In this document: one piece after another, positions 49,754-58,015 of the stretch
Layout of the letters: each line of letters opens with the position of its first letter
Position numbering within the stretch: position 1 is the stretch's first letter
DNA from: DASSKP01 sp035695045
GTDB taxonomy: Bacteria; Actinomycetota; Actinomycetes; JAFAQI01
Direction: 5' to 3'
Assembly: GCA_035695045.1 (NCBI GenBank)
Contig: DASSEX010000086.1
Location: 23,325-87,324, forward strand
Length of the DNA stretch: 64,000 bases
Notes under the pieces: model-generated
The model's database searches: none
Told to the model about the DNA's origin: nothing
The model's input: the letters and a program-made list of their open reading frames with translations, nothing else
Position numbers and translations under genes: made by a program

Positions 49754-50454
49754 GTGGTGGGCTCCTTGAGTCGGGCATCGAAGAAGGTGAAGATCCGGCG
49801 CCACGCGTCGTCGGCGGCGTCGGCGTCGTATGCGACGAACAGTGGCTCGCTGAGGCCGGTCACGCCGTGGTGCTTGAACAGGAAACCGTGCCGCGCGCCG
49901 GGGTACTCCTTGACGTCGTGGTCGACGCCGAGCCGGCCGAGGGTCGAGGCGAGCTTGTCGGCTGCACCCTTCAGTGGGCGGTCGTTCCCCCCGTACGACG
50001 CCACGACCGGGCAGGCGCCTTCGAGCCGGCGGATCGGGTCCTTCGGCAGGAAGCCGTAGTTGGGTGCCGCTGCATCGAAGCCGTCAGGTGAGACGAGCAG
50101 CGCGAGGCCACCCCCGAGACAGAACCCGATGATGCCGACCTTGCCGGTGCAGCTGCTGTCCTCTGACAGCCGCCGACGTGCGGCGTCGATGTCGTCACGG
50201 GCGCGCCCGGAGCCGGTCGAGAGCGTCCGCAGCGTCGCGACGAGGCAGCGCGGGGTCAGCCCCCACGAGTAGAGGTCAGGCGCGAGCGCGAGGTAGCCCG
50301 CCGCCGCGAACCGGTCGGCCTGCCGGCGGATGTCGTCGGTCAGCCCGAAGATCTCGTGCACGACGACCACACCCGGCCACGGCCCCGGACCGGCAGGCGT
50401 CGCGAGGTAGGCGGACAGCTCTCCCTCCGGCGCGGCGTAACGAATGTCCGGCAC
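49750..50454 (-). CDS. dienelactone hydrolase family protein
   Basis: 234 residues. HEIFGLTDDIRRQADRFA, the nucleophile IGFCLGGGLAL (Cys), NDRPLKG region Asp and PGARHGFLFKH (His) form the Cys-Asp-His triad of dienelactone hydrolases. It hydrolyses an ester or lactone, natural substrate unknown. A hairpin at 50481-50518 separates it from the cupin gene upstream. Confidence 0.9.
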   Translation of the reverse strand: MPDIRYAAPEGELSAYLATPAGPGPWPGVVVVHEIFGLTDDIRRQADRFAAAGYLALAPDLYSWGLTPRCLVATLRTLSTGSGRARDDIDAARRRLSEDSSCTGKVGIIGFCLGGGLALLVSPDGFDAAAPNYGFLPKDPIRRLEGACPVVASYGGNDRPLKGAADKLASTLGRLGVDHDVKEYPGARHGFLFKHHGVTGLSEPLFVAYDADAADDAWRRIFTFFDARLKEPTT

Positions 50455-50480
50455 GGCGAGAAAGGTACCGGGCGGACCGA

Positions 50481-50518
50481 TGTGGCACTGGTACCGCTAT
50501 GGCGGGACCAGTGCCACA
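50481..50518. terminator. 12-bp hairpin with inner stem
   Basis: Arms TGTGGCACTGGT (50481-50492) and ACCAGTGCCACA (50507-50518) with an inner CCGC/GCGG pair. Located 13 bases past the stop of the minus-strand cupin/SnoaL gene and before the dienelactone hydrolase start. Confidence 0.75.
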
Positions 50519-50530
50519 CCGGTCGGTTGG

Positions 50531-51304
50531 TCAGGACATGAAGGCGTCGTCTCCGGCGAGGTCACCCGCCAGATCGAGCATGTCGGTGACCTTGTCGCCG
50601 AGGAACGTGAACAGGATCGAGCCCCGAGCCACCCGCGTGACGCCGTTACGGGTTGCACTGATCTGGTGGTAGGCAACGACATGCCCGTGCCCGTCACCGT
50701 GCACGTCGATGAGGTGAGCCCGAGCGGTGCCGTCGGTGACCTCCGACAGCTTTGCGTAGTAGCCGAGCACCGCTTCGACGCCCTTGTAGTCGCCGGCGAG
50801 AGGACTCGTTCCGGGAACGTGCTGGACGACATCGTGGGACATCAGCTGCACGAGGGTCTGGATGTCGCCCTCGTTGAACGCGGCGTAGCCCTTGCGCACC
50901 AACGACAGGTAGCGGTCCTCGGACTGCGGGGTCGGCGTCGTCTGCCCCTTGGCGTAGCTCGTCGCGGCCGGGCTGATGTCCACCGTGACGCACGCCTCGT
51001 CGCCGACGACGTAAGCGTCGTGCCCGGCGGGAAGGTCGAACGTGTCACCCGGTCCGACGTCGCACTCGGTGCCGTCGTCGAAGGTGATGTGCATCCGGCC
51101 GCTGATCACGTAGCCGAGATGGCGCACCTGGCACGAGGACGTCCCGGCGATCGGTGCGACGTCGGTCGACCAGCGCCACCCGGGCTCGAACGTCCCCTTG
51201 AGGATCGACGCGCCGCCGGCGCTGCCGACGACGGCGCCACCGTGCGCCTTGAACGCGCGGTGTTCTCCGTCCCGTTCGATGTTGCTCGTGTAGACCTGCG
51301 CCAT
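50531..51304 (-). CDS. cupin domain fused to SnoaL-like (NTF2 fold) domain
   Basis: 257 residues from ATG 51304. The cupin covers about 30-115: HLGYVISGRMHITFDDG and GDTFDLPAGHDAYVVG (His and acidic ligands). The second half (about 135-255) is an NTF2/SnoaL-like fold: LVRKGYAAFNEGDIQTLVQLMSHDVVQHV through GSILFTFLGDKVTDM. The pairing of a small-molecule-binding cupin with a SnoaL-like domain is not common. Function unknown. Confidence 0.8.
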   Translation of the reverse strand: MAQVYTSNIERDGEHRAFKAHGGAVVGSAGGASILKGTFEPGWRWSTDVAPIAGTSSCQVRHLGYVISGRMHITFDDGTECDVGPGDTFDLPAGHDAYVVGDEACVTVDISPAATSYAKGQTTPTPQSEDRYLSLVRKGYAAFNEGDIQTLVQLMSHDVVQHVPGTSPLAGDYKGVEAVLGYYAKLSEVTDGTARAHLIDVHGDGHGHVVAYHQISATRNGVTRVARGSILFTFLGDKVTDMLDLAGDLAGDDAFMS

Positions 51305-51410
51305 GCGACCACCCCCACGGGTGCCTGCGCCGAACGCCGGACGCGTCCGGCTGACATCCGGGATCCTGGCACCGGCCGCCACTCGCTGCTAGTGGACGAA
51401 CCGGACGCTT

Positions 51411-52130
51411 TCAGGTGAGTGGTGCCGGCTGGATGCTGAACGTCTCGTCGAGGTGTGCGGTGTCGTTGAATCGACGGATCACCCAGGGCTGCGGCATCGC
51501 GACGATCTGCGTGATGGACGCGTTGTCCGCGCCGATGAAGGAGAACGCCGGCGCCCCACTGGCCAGCGCCATCATCTGCCCGATGACGCCGCCATGGACG
51601 ACGACCACGACCCGCTCGCCGGGATGCTTCGCGATGACGCGTTCCATTCCCGCACGGACGCGGGCGGCGAACTCGTCGTTGCTCTCCGCGCCGGGGATGA
51701 CGTCCCACCGCTTCTCGAGAAACATCTGCACAGCGGTCGGATGTCCCTCGGAGACGTACTTCCGGAAGGCCACGCCCTCCCACTCGCCGAGATAGACCTC
51801 ACGCAGGTCGGGCTCGACGGTCGGCTCGAGACCGAGGCGCTGCGCGAGCGGCGCTGCGGTCTGCGCAGTGCGCTGCAGTGTGGTGACGTAGATCGCGTCG
51901 ATGTGCTCGTGCACCAGGCGCTCGGCCAGCCGCTCCGCTTGCTTCACTCCTTCGGGGGCGAGCGGCGGGTCGCTGTGACCGCCCGCGCGCGGCGCCGGCT
52001 CGTCGAGGCGGGCCGGTGCGGACTCACCATGCCGGACGATCAGCAGGTCGGTGGCTCCGGGCGGAAGCGAGAAGCGGTACTGCCGGTAGACCTGCTGCTC
52101 CCCTGCTGCCTGCTCTTCTGACGCTGCCAC
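51411..52130 (-). CDS. histidine phosphatase family protein
   Basis: 239 residues. LLIVRHGESAP (RHG catalytic motif), ERLVHEHIDAIYVTTLQRTAQTA with the second Arg, the EVYLGEWEG segment and VVVVHGGVIGQMM (second His). Phosphoglycerate-mutase-like fold acting on a phosphorylated metabolite. The insert at about 35-50 (RLDEPAPRAGGHSD) is family-typical. Confidence 0.9.
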   Translation of the reverse strand: MAASEEQAAGEQQVYRQYRFSLPPGATDLLIVRHGESAPARLDEPAPRAGGHSDPPLAPEGVKQAERLAERLVHEHIDAIYVTTLQRTAQTAAPLAQRLGLEPTVEPDLREVYLGEWEGVAFRKYVSEGHPTAVQMFLEKRWDVIPGAESNDEFAARVRAGMERVIAKHPGERVVVVVHGGVIGQMMALASGAPAFSFIGADNASITQIVAMPQPWVIRRFNDTAHLDETFSIQPAPLT

Positions 52131-52151
52131 GAGCGCGAGCGTAGCGGCGAC

Positions 52152-52787
52152 CTAGGACTGCGACCTGTCCTCGATCTCCCAGGCGTGGTCGAGGACGTGC
52201 CAGATGATCCGCCGGGCGGCGTAGCGAGACGTCCAGCCACCCGGCCGCAGCTCGCTGCCGTCGCTCGGCGCGCTCAGCACGCGCAGGATCGCGGCCCGCA
52301 GGTCGCCCTCAGCCGCGGCGCGAAGCCCGATCTTGCCGGCGTACGCGCGCTCGGCGTTGACGACGTGCTCGACGACGGCGTCCCGGTCACGACCGCCACC
52401 ACGAGGCCCTTTGCGCAGAGTTGCGGGGGCCGCCGCGACGACCTCGGCGAGGGTCGCCCAGGCCGCCTCGAGCAGAGCTGCCTGCCTCGCCGCGGCCTTG
52501 GCGGTCAAGGCGTGGCTCTCAGCGGCCGCGGCGACCGCCGGCATGCCGAAGTCGGTCCCCGCGTCGCCGTCCACTCGTTCGACGACCTCGAGCTCGAGCC
52601 GCTTCGGCAGTTGGAGACCGGCGCGCTCCACCACCGGCCGGAACCGGTCCGCGTAGTCGAGCAACGTCGCCAGCGCGGACTCCTCGTCGCGGGCACCCCG
52701 CGACCAACCCGGCCAGTCGAGGGCACTCGCGAAGACCCTCCGCTTGCCGGTCTCGATCACGGTTGCGACAGCCACGGCCCAGGACAT
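52152..52787 (-). CDS. DinB-like actinobacterial protein
   Basis: 211 residues. The N-terminal part (TGKRRVFASALDWPGWSRG, then DEESALATLLDYADRFRPVVE) looks like a HicB-type fold. The C-terminal part is helical with VEHVVNAERAYAGKIG and RRIIWHVLDHAWEIEDR, spaced like the metal-binding His positions of DinB proteins. Such fused proteins are found in actinobacteria without known activity. Confidence 0.7.
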   Translation of the reverse strand: MSWAVAVATVIETGKRRVFASALDWPGWSRGARDEESALATLLDYADRFRPVVERAGLQLPKRLELEVVERVDGDAGTDFGMPAVAAAAESHALTAKAAARQAALLEAAWATLAEVVAAAPATLRKGPRGGGRDRDAVVEHVVNAERAYAGKIGLRAAAEGDLRAAILRVLSAPSDGSELRPGGWTSRYAARRIIWHVLDHAWEIEDRSQS

Positions 52788-52885
52788 TACCGCTGACCAC
52801 CGACCTTGCCGGCAGGCGTCACACGGCAGGAAACCGGATAGCTGCGCCGAATATCCGCGCGCAACAGAGACTTCCGGAGGTCTTC

Positions 52886-53431
52886 ATGTCTGCTCGTGTG
52901 GCGCTCGCCGCCGGCGCCCTCGCCGTCCTTGCGTCCGCCGCCGCGGTCGCGCTGCCCGCCGGTGCATCCCCTGGTGGCGGCGGCTGCCAGCTCGCCGGCA
53001 ACGCCAAGTTCACCAACGGGCCGAACAGCACGGCGCACGCGTTCACCTACACGTTCACCGGCACCCTCAGCAACTGCATGAGCAGCCAGAGCGGCGCTCC
53101 GGCGAGTGGCACGATCGGCACGCTCGTGCCGGCGAAGGGTTCCGGCACCTGCGCCAACGGCACGACTTCAGGCGTCGCGCTCGTCAAGTGGGCCGGCGGC
53201 AAGCAGTCGGTCATCAGCTACACGACCAACTCGGTGACTGCCGAGGTCGTGCTGCAGGGCACGGTCATCCCGTCGTACAAGGTCGGCAAGAAGACCTACA
53301 AGAGCACGCTCTACTCCGGCGACGGCGCCATCGGCGACCTCGCCTTCCAGGCGGACCCGACACAGTGCGCCGGCAGTGGCGTCACGACGGCGCCGATCAA
53401 CGGCTTCACCGGCATCGGCAGCCAGTCCTAG
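52886..53431 (+). CDS. small secreted protein
   Basis: 181 residues from ATG 52886 with GGAGG 5 bases upstream. Signal peptide cleaved after AGA about residue 27 (LAAGALAVLASAAAVALPAG). The mature part is beta-rich with four cysteines (GCQLAGN, SNCMSSQ, GTCANGT, TQCAGSG), likely two disulfides. No family recognised. A hairpin follows the stop. Confidence 0.75.
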   Translation: MSARVALAAGALAVLASAAAVALPAGASPGGGGCQLAGNAKFTNGPNSTAHAFTYTFTGTLSNCMSSQSGAPASGTIGTLVPAKGSGTCANGTTSGVALVKWAGGKQSVISYTTNSVTAEVVLQGTVIPSYKVGKKTYKSTLYSGDGAIGDLAFQADPTQCAGSGVTTAPINGFTGIGSQS

Positions 53432-53435
53432 CCGC

Positions 53436-53497
53436 GTTGAGTGTGACGAAATCCCCCTTCCGAGGGCACTCCCAAGGGGGATTTCGTCACACTCAAC
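53436..53497. terminator. 24-bp hairpin between convergent genes (repeat family, copy 2)
   Basis: Arms 53436-53459 and 53474-53497 are perfectly complementary with a 14-base loop. It separates the secreted protein gene from convergent alkB. Its arms match the hairpin at 8555-8616 apart from two positions, each changed on both arms so that pairing is kept. Confidence 0.88.
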
Positions 53498-53503
53498 ATG
53501 TCG

Positions 53504-54184
53504 CTACCAGGCGTGACCCGGTTCGCGGCTCGCCGGCTCTCGCAGCCAGCGTTGACCGGGCCCGGGTTGTGAGTGGCGGATCGTCACCGACATCCGCGCA
53601 CCGACCCGCTGCTTGGTCTTCGGAACGGTGTGCTCCCACTCGGCCTGGCACGCGCCGCCCATGACGACGAGATCGCCGTGGCCCGGCTCCAGGCGATAGA
53701 GCGTGCGCGACGTGCCGCGCCGCCGCAGCAGGAACTTGCGGCGGGCACCGAGTGACACCGTCGCGACCATCGGCTCGGTCATCACCAGCCGGTTGCGGTC
53801 ACCGTGCCACGCAACACTGTCGGCGCCGTCGCGGTAGAGGTTGACCCAGATCCGGTCGAAGCCGACGGCATAGCGGTCGGACAGCACCTTCGCCATGTCG
53901 CGCAGGATGTCCGGGGTCCCGGTGTCGTCCGCATCGGTGGACCAGCCGGCGGTCAGCCGCGGGTCGAGCACCTGTCTGTCGTACATCCACCGCGACCGCT
54001 GGGCCCATCGCGCCTCGCCGGCCAGGTCGTCGAAGACGACGTCCGACCCGGTGAGCCAGCCGGGGCAGTAGTCGACCCATGAGCGCTCGTCGAGGACGAT
54101 GCGGCGCATCCCGCAGTAGTCGAGGTCGAGCGCGACCGGTCCGCCGTCGAAGAGCGACGGCTGCCAGGCGATCTCGGCCCGCAC
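53504..54184 (-). CDS. alkB: AlkB-like 2-oxoglutarate/Fe(II) dioxygenase (DNA repair)
   Basis: 226 residues from GTG. Iron ligands in AWHGDRN (HxD) and the later EWEHTVPK (His), and the 2-oxoglutarate Arg in GARMSVTIRHS are present; WVNLYRDGADSVAWHGD is the family core. It reverses N-alkyl base damage. The promoter upstream (54191-54212) shares a 15-base block with that of the HNH gene. Confidence 0.92.
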   Translation of the reverse strand: MRAEIAWQPSLFDGGPVALDLDYCGMRRIVLDERSWVDYCPGWLTGSDVVFDDLAGEARWAQRSRWMYDRQVLDPRLTAGWSTDADDTGTPDILRDMAKVLSDRYAVGFDRIWVNLYRDGADSVAWHGDRNRLVMTEPMVATVSLGARRKFLLRRRGTSRTLYRLEPGHGDLVVMGGACQAEWEHTVPKTKQRVGARMSVTIRHSQPGPGQRWLREPASREPGHAW

Positions 54185-54190
54185 CCGTCC

Positions 54191-54212
54191 AGGCTACGTC
54201 CGGGTCCGACAG
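54191..54212 (-). promoter_or_regulatory. TGTCGG-N7-TAnnnT promoter of alkB
   Basis: On the minus strand: CTGTCGGAC (54212-54204), 7 bases, TAGCCT (54196-54191), 6 bases, GTG start. The spacer is one base shorter than in the HNH promoter and the published PafBC motif. The distance to the start codon is identical, so both would be leaderless. Confidence 0.55.
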
Positions 54213-54237
54213 TTTCCAGCGGTCGCGCAGACGGCGG

Positions 54238-55245
54238 CTATGGCCGCTCGGGGCTGTCGCCGTAGGCGTGCTGGAACGGGTAGCGCCCGCCCGCGGCGGC
54301 ACCGGGAGGCGCGATCTTCGCCAGCCGCTGGACGTCGTCGTCCGTCAGCTCGACTCCGGACGCTCCGGCGTTCTCCTCGAGGTAGGAACGGCGCTTCGTC
54401 CCGGGAATCGGTACGACGTCCTGCCCTTGCGCCATCACCCACGCGAGAGCGAGCTGTCCGGCGGTGCAGCCCTTGTCGGCGGCGATCGCCCGGACCTCGT
54501 CCACCAGCTGCAGGTTGCGCTGGAAGTTCTCCCCTTGGAAGCGCGGGTTGTTCTTGCGGAAGTCGTCGTCGCCGAAGTCGTCCGGAGAGGTGATCGCACC
54601 GGTGAGGAAGCCGCGGCCGAGCGGGCTGAACGGCACGATGCCGATGCCGAGCTCGCGCGCCACCGGCACGACCTCGTCCTCGAGGTCGCGGGTCCACAGC
54701 GACCACTCGCTCTGCAACGCGGTGATCGGATGCACTGCCATCGCTCGCCGCAAGGTGGCGGCGCTCGCCTCGGACAGACCGAGGTGCCGCACCTTGCCCG
54801 CGGAGACGAGCTCCGCCATCGCGCCGACGGTGTCCTCGATGGGCACGTTCGGGTCGACCCGGTGCTGGTAGTAGAGGTCGATGTGGTCGACACCGAGACG
54901 TCGCAGTGAGGCGTCGCACGCGCTGCGTACGTATTCGGGCCGGCCGTTGACGGACATCGCTCCACCTTGACCACGCGACAGCGAGAACTTCGTCGCCAGC
55001 ACGACCTCCTCACGACGATCGCGGATCGCACGTCCGACCAGCGACTCGTTGTGACCGTCGCCGTAGACATCCGCGGTGTCGAGGAAGAACACGCCCAGGT
55101 CGAGCGCGCGGTGGATGGTCGCGATCGACTCGCCCTCGTCGGCCGGCCCGTACGACTGCGACATCCCCATGCAGCCGAGCCCTTGCATCGAGACCGTCAG
55201 TCGCTCCGGTCCGAGCGTGCGGGTCGGCAGGGATGCGTCAGTCAT
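54238..55245 (-). CDS. aldo/keto reductase
   Basis: 335 residues from ATG 55245. LGCMGMSQSYG, DTADVYGDGHNESLVGRA (Asp and Tyr), ATKFS (Lys) and YYQHRVDPNVPIEDTVGAM (His) give the AKR tetrad; PFSPLGRGFLTG is the cofactor segment. NADPH-dependent reductase of unknown carbonyl. The start overlaps the stop of the PanE-like gene by 8 bases, so they are coupled. Confidence 0.92.
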   Translation of the reverse strand: MTDASLPTRTLGPERLTVSMQGLGCMGMSQSYGPADEGESIATIHRALDLGVFFLDTADVYGDGHNESLVGRAIRDRREEVVLATKFSLSRGQGGAMSVNGRPEYVRSACDASLRRLGVDHIDLYYQHRVDPNVPIEDTVGAMAELVSAGKVRHLGLSEASAATLRRAMAVHPITALQSEWSLWTRDLEDEVVPVARELGIGIVPFSPLGRGFLTGAITSPDDFGDDDFRKNNPRFQGENFQRNLQLVDEVRAIAADKGCTAGQLALAWVMAQGQDVVPIPGTKRRSYLEENAGASGVELTDDDVQRLAKIAPPGAAAGGRYPFQHAYGDSPERP

Positions 55246-56269
55246 CGGGAGAACCTTCCTGGTCGGCGATCGCCTCCACGATGTCCTGCGGACGCAGGCT
55301 GCCCGGCGGCGCCCCCTGCCTGGCGGCACGGTTGGCGAGCAGCTGCAGCGTGACGTTCACCGGCGTCGGGACGTCGTACCGGCGGCCGAGCAGCGCGACC
55401 TCACCGTTGAGGTAGTCGGCCTCGATCGTGCCGAGGCGGCGGGCCAGGCTCTGCCACGACGAGCCGCCCATGCGCGACCGGCCTTCGACCGGGGCGTGCC
55501 GCACCTGGTCACGTCGGCGTTCGCCCCACTCCTCGTCACTCACCCAGTCGATGCCGGCCGCGGCGAAGCACGTCTCGGCCTCTGCCCGCAGCCGCCTGTC
55601 GAGGTCCTGTACGACGGCCATCGCGCGTTCGTCGTCGTCGAGATCGTGGCCGCACAGCGCCTCGATCGCGTTGCCGAGGTTTCGCAGCAGCTTCGCGTAC
55701 TTCCACCGCATCACGTCGTCGGTCGCCCGCGAGACGAAGTTGCTCGCGGTCAACGCGTCAGCGACCGCTCTGTCCACCGAAGTGACGCCGGTCGGCCAGC
55801 GGCCGACGTCGAGCAAGCCGCTGTAGGGCTCGCCCTGCGCCTCGATGCGTCCCGGCTCGAGAAGCACCGCCGGCAGCATGACGACCATTCCGTGCACGTC
55901 GGCGAACCGGCGCGCGGCGATGCGCTCGTTGGCAACGCCGTTCTGCGCGCAGAAGACCGGAAGGACGGCAGCCGCAGGACGGCCGTCGACGCGCAGATCC
56001 GCGACGTCGTCGATCAATGCCGTCGTGTCCTGTGTCTTGGTGGCGAGGACGAGCACGTCGTCGCCGTCCAGAACGAGCGCTGACGGGTCGTCGACGACGT
56101 CGACCCGCACGGTCATCGACCTCGAGGGCGTGGCCAGCAGCAGACCATCGGCACGCATCGCAGCGGCGTGGGCACCGCGTGCGACCAGCACGACCTCGTG
56201 ACCACTGTCGTGCAGCAGCCCGCCGATCGTCCCGCCGACGGCGCCCGCGCCGAGGATCACGAACCGCAC
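55238..56269 (-). CDS. 2-dehydropantoate 2-reductase family protein
   Basis: 343 residues from GTG 56269 (VRFVILGAGAVGG). GAGAVGGTIGGLL binds NADP, LATKTQDT and CAQNGVANE match the ketopantoate reductase family, and KYAKLLRNLGNAIEAL provides the catalytic Lys region. True PanE or a related opine-type reductase is possible; the family is broad. Confidence 0.85.
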   Translation of the reverse strand: MRFVILGAGAVGGTIGGLLHDSGHEVVLVARGAHAAAMRADGLLLATPSRSMTVRVDVVDDPSALVLDGDDVLVLATKTQDTTALIDDVADLRVDGRPAAAVLPVFCAQNGVANERIAARRFADVHGMVVMLPAVLLEPGRIEAQGEPYSGLLDVGRWPTGVTSVDRAVADALTASNFVSRATDDVMRWKYAKLLRNLGNAIEALCGHDLDDDERAMAVVQDLDRRLRAEAETCFAAAGIDWVSDEEWGERRRDQVRHAPVEGRSRMGGSSWQSLARRLGTIEADYLNGEVALLGRRYDVPTPVNVTLQLLANRAARQGAPPGSLRPQDIVEAIADQEGSPDD

Positions 56270-56320
56270 CGGACCATCCTGCTCGTGGAACAATCACGCG
56301 CTGAGAACGGGGAGGCGTCC

Positions 56321-57523
56321 ATGAGCATCGTCGACGACGCGAAGGCCGTCCAGGACGACCTCGCCCATCTTCGCCGCCGCCTGCATCGTGAGCCCGAGCT
56401 CGGGCTGCAGCTGCCGCGCACGCAGGAGCGGGTGCTCGAGGCGTTGCAGGGGCTGCCCCTGGAGGTGACGACCGGCCGCGGCCTGACGTCGGTCACCGCC
56501 GTGCTCCGGGGCGAGGCTGCGGGGGCCGGTCCGCGACGCCGTGTGCTCTTGCGCGGTGACATGGATGCGCTGCCGGTCAGTGAGAACACCGGCCTCGACT
56601 TCGCATCCGAAGGCGAGCACATGCATGCCTGCGGCCATGACCTGCACACCGCGATGCTCGTCGGCGCCGCGCAGGTCCTGTCCGCTCAGCGCGACAAGCT
56701 CGCCGGTGATGTCGTGTTCATGTTCCAGCCCGGTGAAGAAGGTCACGACGGCGCGGGACACATGGTCGAAGAAGGTGTTCTCGATGCCGCCGGCGAGCGG
56801 GTGGACGCGGCACTCGCGTTGCACGTGACGTCCGGCATGCTGCCGCGCGGCGTCTTCGCGGCGCGTCCGGGCCCGGTGATGGCGGCTGCCGACGTGCTTC
56901 GGGTGACCGTGCAGGGTGCCGGTGGGCACGGCTCCTCGCCGCATCGCGCGAAGGACCCCATCCCGGCGGCCTGCGAGATGGTCGTGGCGCTGCAGACCTT
57001 CGTCACCCGACGGTTCGACGTGTTCGACCCCGTCGTCATCACCATCGGCGCGTTCCACTCCGGCACCGCGCACAACGTCATTCCGGAGTCGGCGTACTTC
57101 GAGGCGACCGTGCGTTCGTTCTCGCACGCGTCGCATCAACGAGTGCTCGAGGAGTCGGTGCGGGTCTGCCAGGGCATCGCCGCCGCGCACGGTCTCGAGG
57201 TCACCGCGGTCGCCGAGGAGCTCTACCCCGTGACCGTCAACGACCCCGGTCAGGTCACCGCGGTCGCCTCGACCGTCGCGGACCTGTACGGCGCCGAGCG
57301 TTACGTGACGCTGCCCAACCCGGTGCCGGGCTCCGAGGACTTCTCACGCGTGCTGGACGTGGTGCCGGGAGCGATGGTGTTCCTCGGTGCGACGCCGGCC
57401 GACCGCGACCCGGCGACCGCGCCGTTCAACCACGCGCCCGAGGCCGCGTTCGACGACTCCGTCATCGCGGACGGGGTCGGGGTGCTGGCGTCGTTCGCGC
57501 AGCGGCAGCTGGCAGAGACGTAA
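56321..57523 (+). CDS. M20 family metallopeptidase/amidohydrolase
   Basis: 400 residues from ATG 56321 with GGGGAGG 5 bases upstream. HREPELGLQLPRTQ, GDMDALPV, HACGHDLHTAM, FQPGEEGHDGAGHMV (catalytic Glu and metal ligands) and the dimerisation domain (GAGGHGSSPHRAKDP). This is the hippurate/indole-acetyl-amino-acid hydrolase type. It cleaves an N-acyl amino acid. Confidence 0.93.
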   Translation: MSIVDDAKAVQDDLAHLRRRLHREPELGLQLPRTQERVLEALQGLPLEVTTGRGLTSVTAVLRGEAAGAGPRRRVLLRGDMDALPVSENTGLDFASEGEHMHACGHDLHTAMLVGAAQVLSAQRDKLAGDVVFMFQPGEEGHDGAGHMVEEGVLDAAGERVDAALALHVTSGMLPRGVFAARPGPVMAAADVLRVTVQGAGGHGSSPHRAKDPIPAACEMVVALQTFVTRRFDVFDPVVITIGAFHSGTAHNVIPESAYFEATVRSFSHASHQRVLEESVRVCQGIAAAHGLEVTAVAEELYPVTVNDPGQVTAVASTVADLYGAERYVTLPNPVPGSEDFSRVLDVVPGAMVFLGATPADRDPATAPFNHAPEAAFDDSVIADGVGVLASFAQRQLAET

Positions 57524-57553
57524 CTCGATCGGTCGGCTGCGATACTGCCCGGC

Positions 57554-58015
57554 ATGCTTCCTGAGGGAGATCCGGCACCGGACTTCGAGCTGCCCGACCA
57601 TCACGGTGACGTCGTCCGACTCCGCGACCTCCGCGGCCAGTGGGTGCTGCTCTGGTGGTATCCCAAGGCCTCGACCCCTGGTTGAACGATCGAGGGCAGG
57701 GCGCTGCGTGACAGTGCCGCGAGCTTCGACGACGCCCACTGCGTCGTTCTCGGCGCGTCCTTCGACACGGTCGAGGAGAACCGAGCCTTCGCCGACGCCG
57801 AGAGCTTTGGCTTTCGGTTGTTGAGCGATCCGGATCGCCTCGTCGGCCGGGCCTACGAGGCGACTCGGCCCGACGACGACCCTCTTGCCTCGCTGCCGCG
57901 GCGCGTCTCCTACCTGATCGACCCCGAGGGCGTGATCCGCCGCGCCTACACCGTGTCCGACACCGCCGGACATGCCGCGGAGGTTCTCGCCGACCTGCAG
58001 CAGCTCGGTCCGTGA
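57554..58015 (+). CDS. Bcp/AhpC-TSA peroxiredoxin with in-frame UGA (probable selenocysteine)
   Basis: 153 residues if UGA at codon 44 (57683-57685) is read as selenocysteine. Before it: APDFELPDHHGDVVRLRDLRG and WWYPKASTPG. After it, in the same frame: TIEGRALRDSAASFDDA, VVLGASFDTVEENRAFA, FRLLSDPD, VSYLIDPEGVIRRAY, as in Bcp peroxiredoxins. The TGA stands exactly where Bcp has its peroxidatic Cys (TPGC). There is no Cys five residues later, so it is not a classic Bcp; one other Cys is at 63. The real stop overlaps the next gene's start (GTGA). A SECIS-like hairpin follows the UGA. GATACT ends 7 bases before the ATG. Confidence 0.87.
57690..57729 (+). promoter_or_regulatory. SECIS-like stem-loop downstream of in-frame UGA
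   Basis: Upper stem 57700-57706 with 57712-57718 (7 bp, one G-U) and apical loop CGTGA, G in second position. Lower stem 57690-57694 with 57724-57729 (5 bp and a bulged T at 57726), plus two more pairs (57696-57720, 57697-57719). The loop begins 21 bases after the UGA, inside the 16-37 range given for bacterial SECIS elements. Confidence 0.7.

Noticed and set aside
57554..58015. Peroxiredoxin as a pseudogene broken by a nonsense mutation
   Set aside because: Single TGA only, exactly at the Cys codon, with downstream frame, stop overlap and a hairpin all intact; pseudogene decay would not favour this. Not fully excluded without the sel genes.
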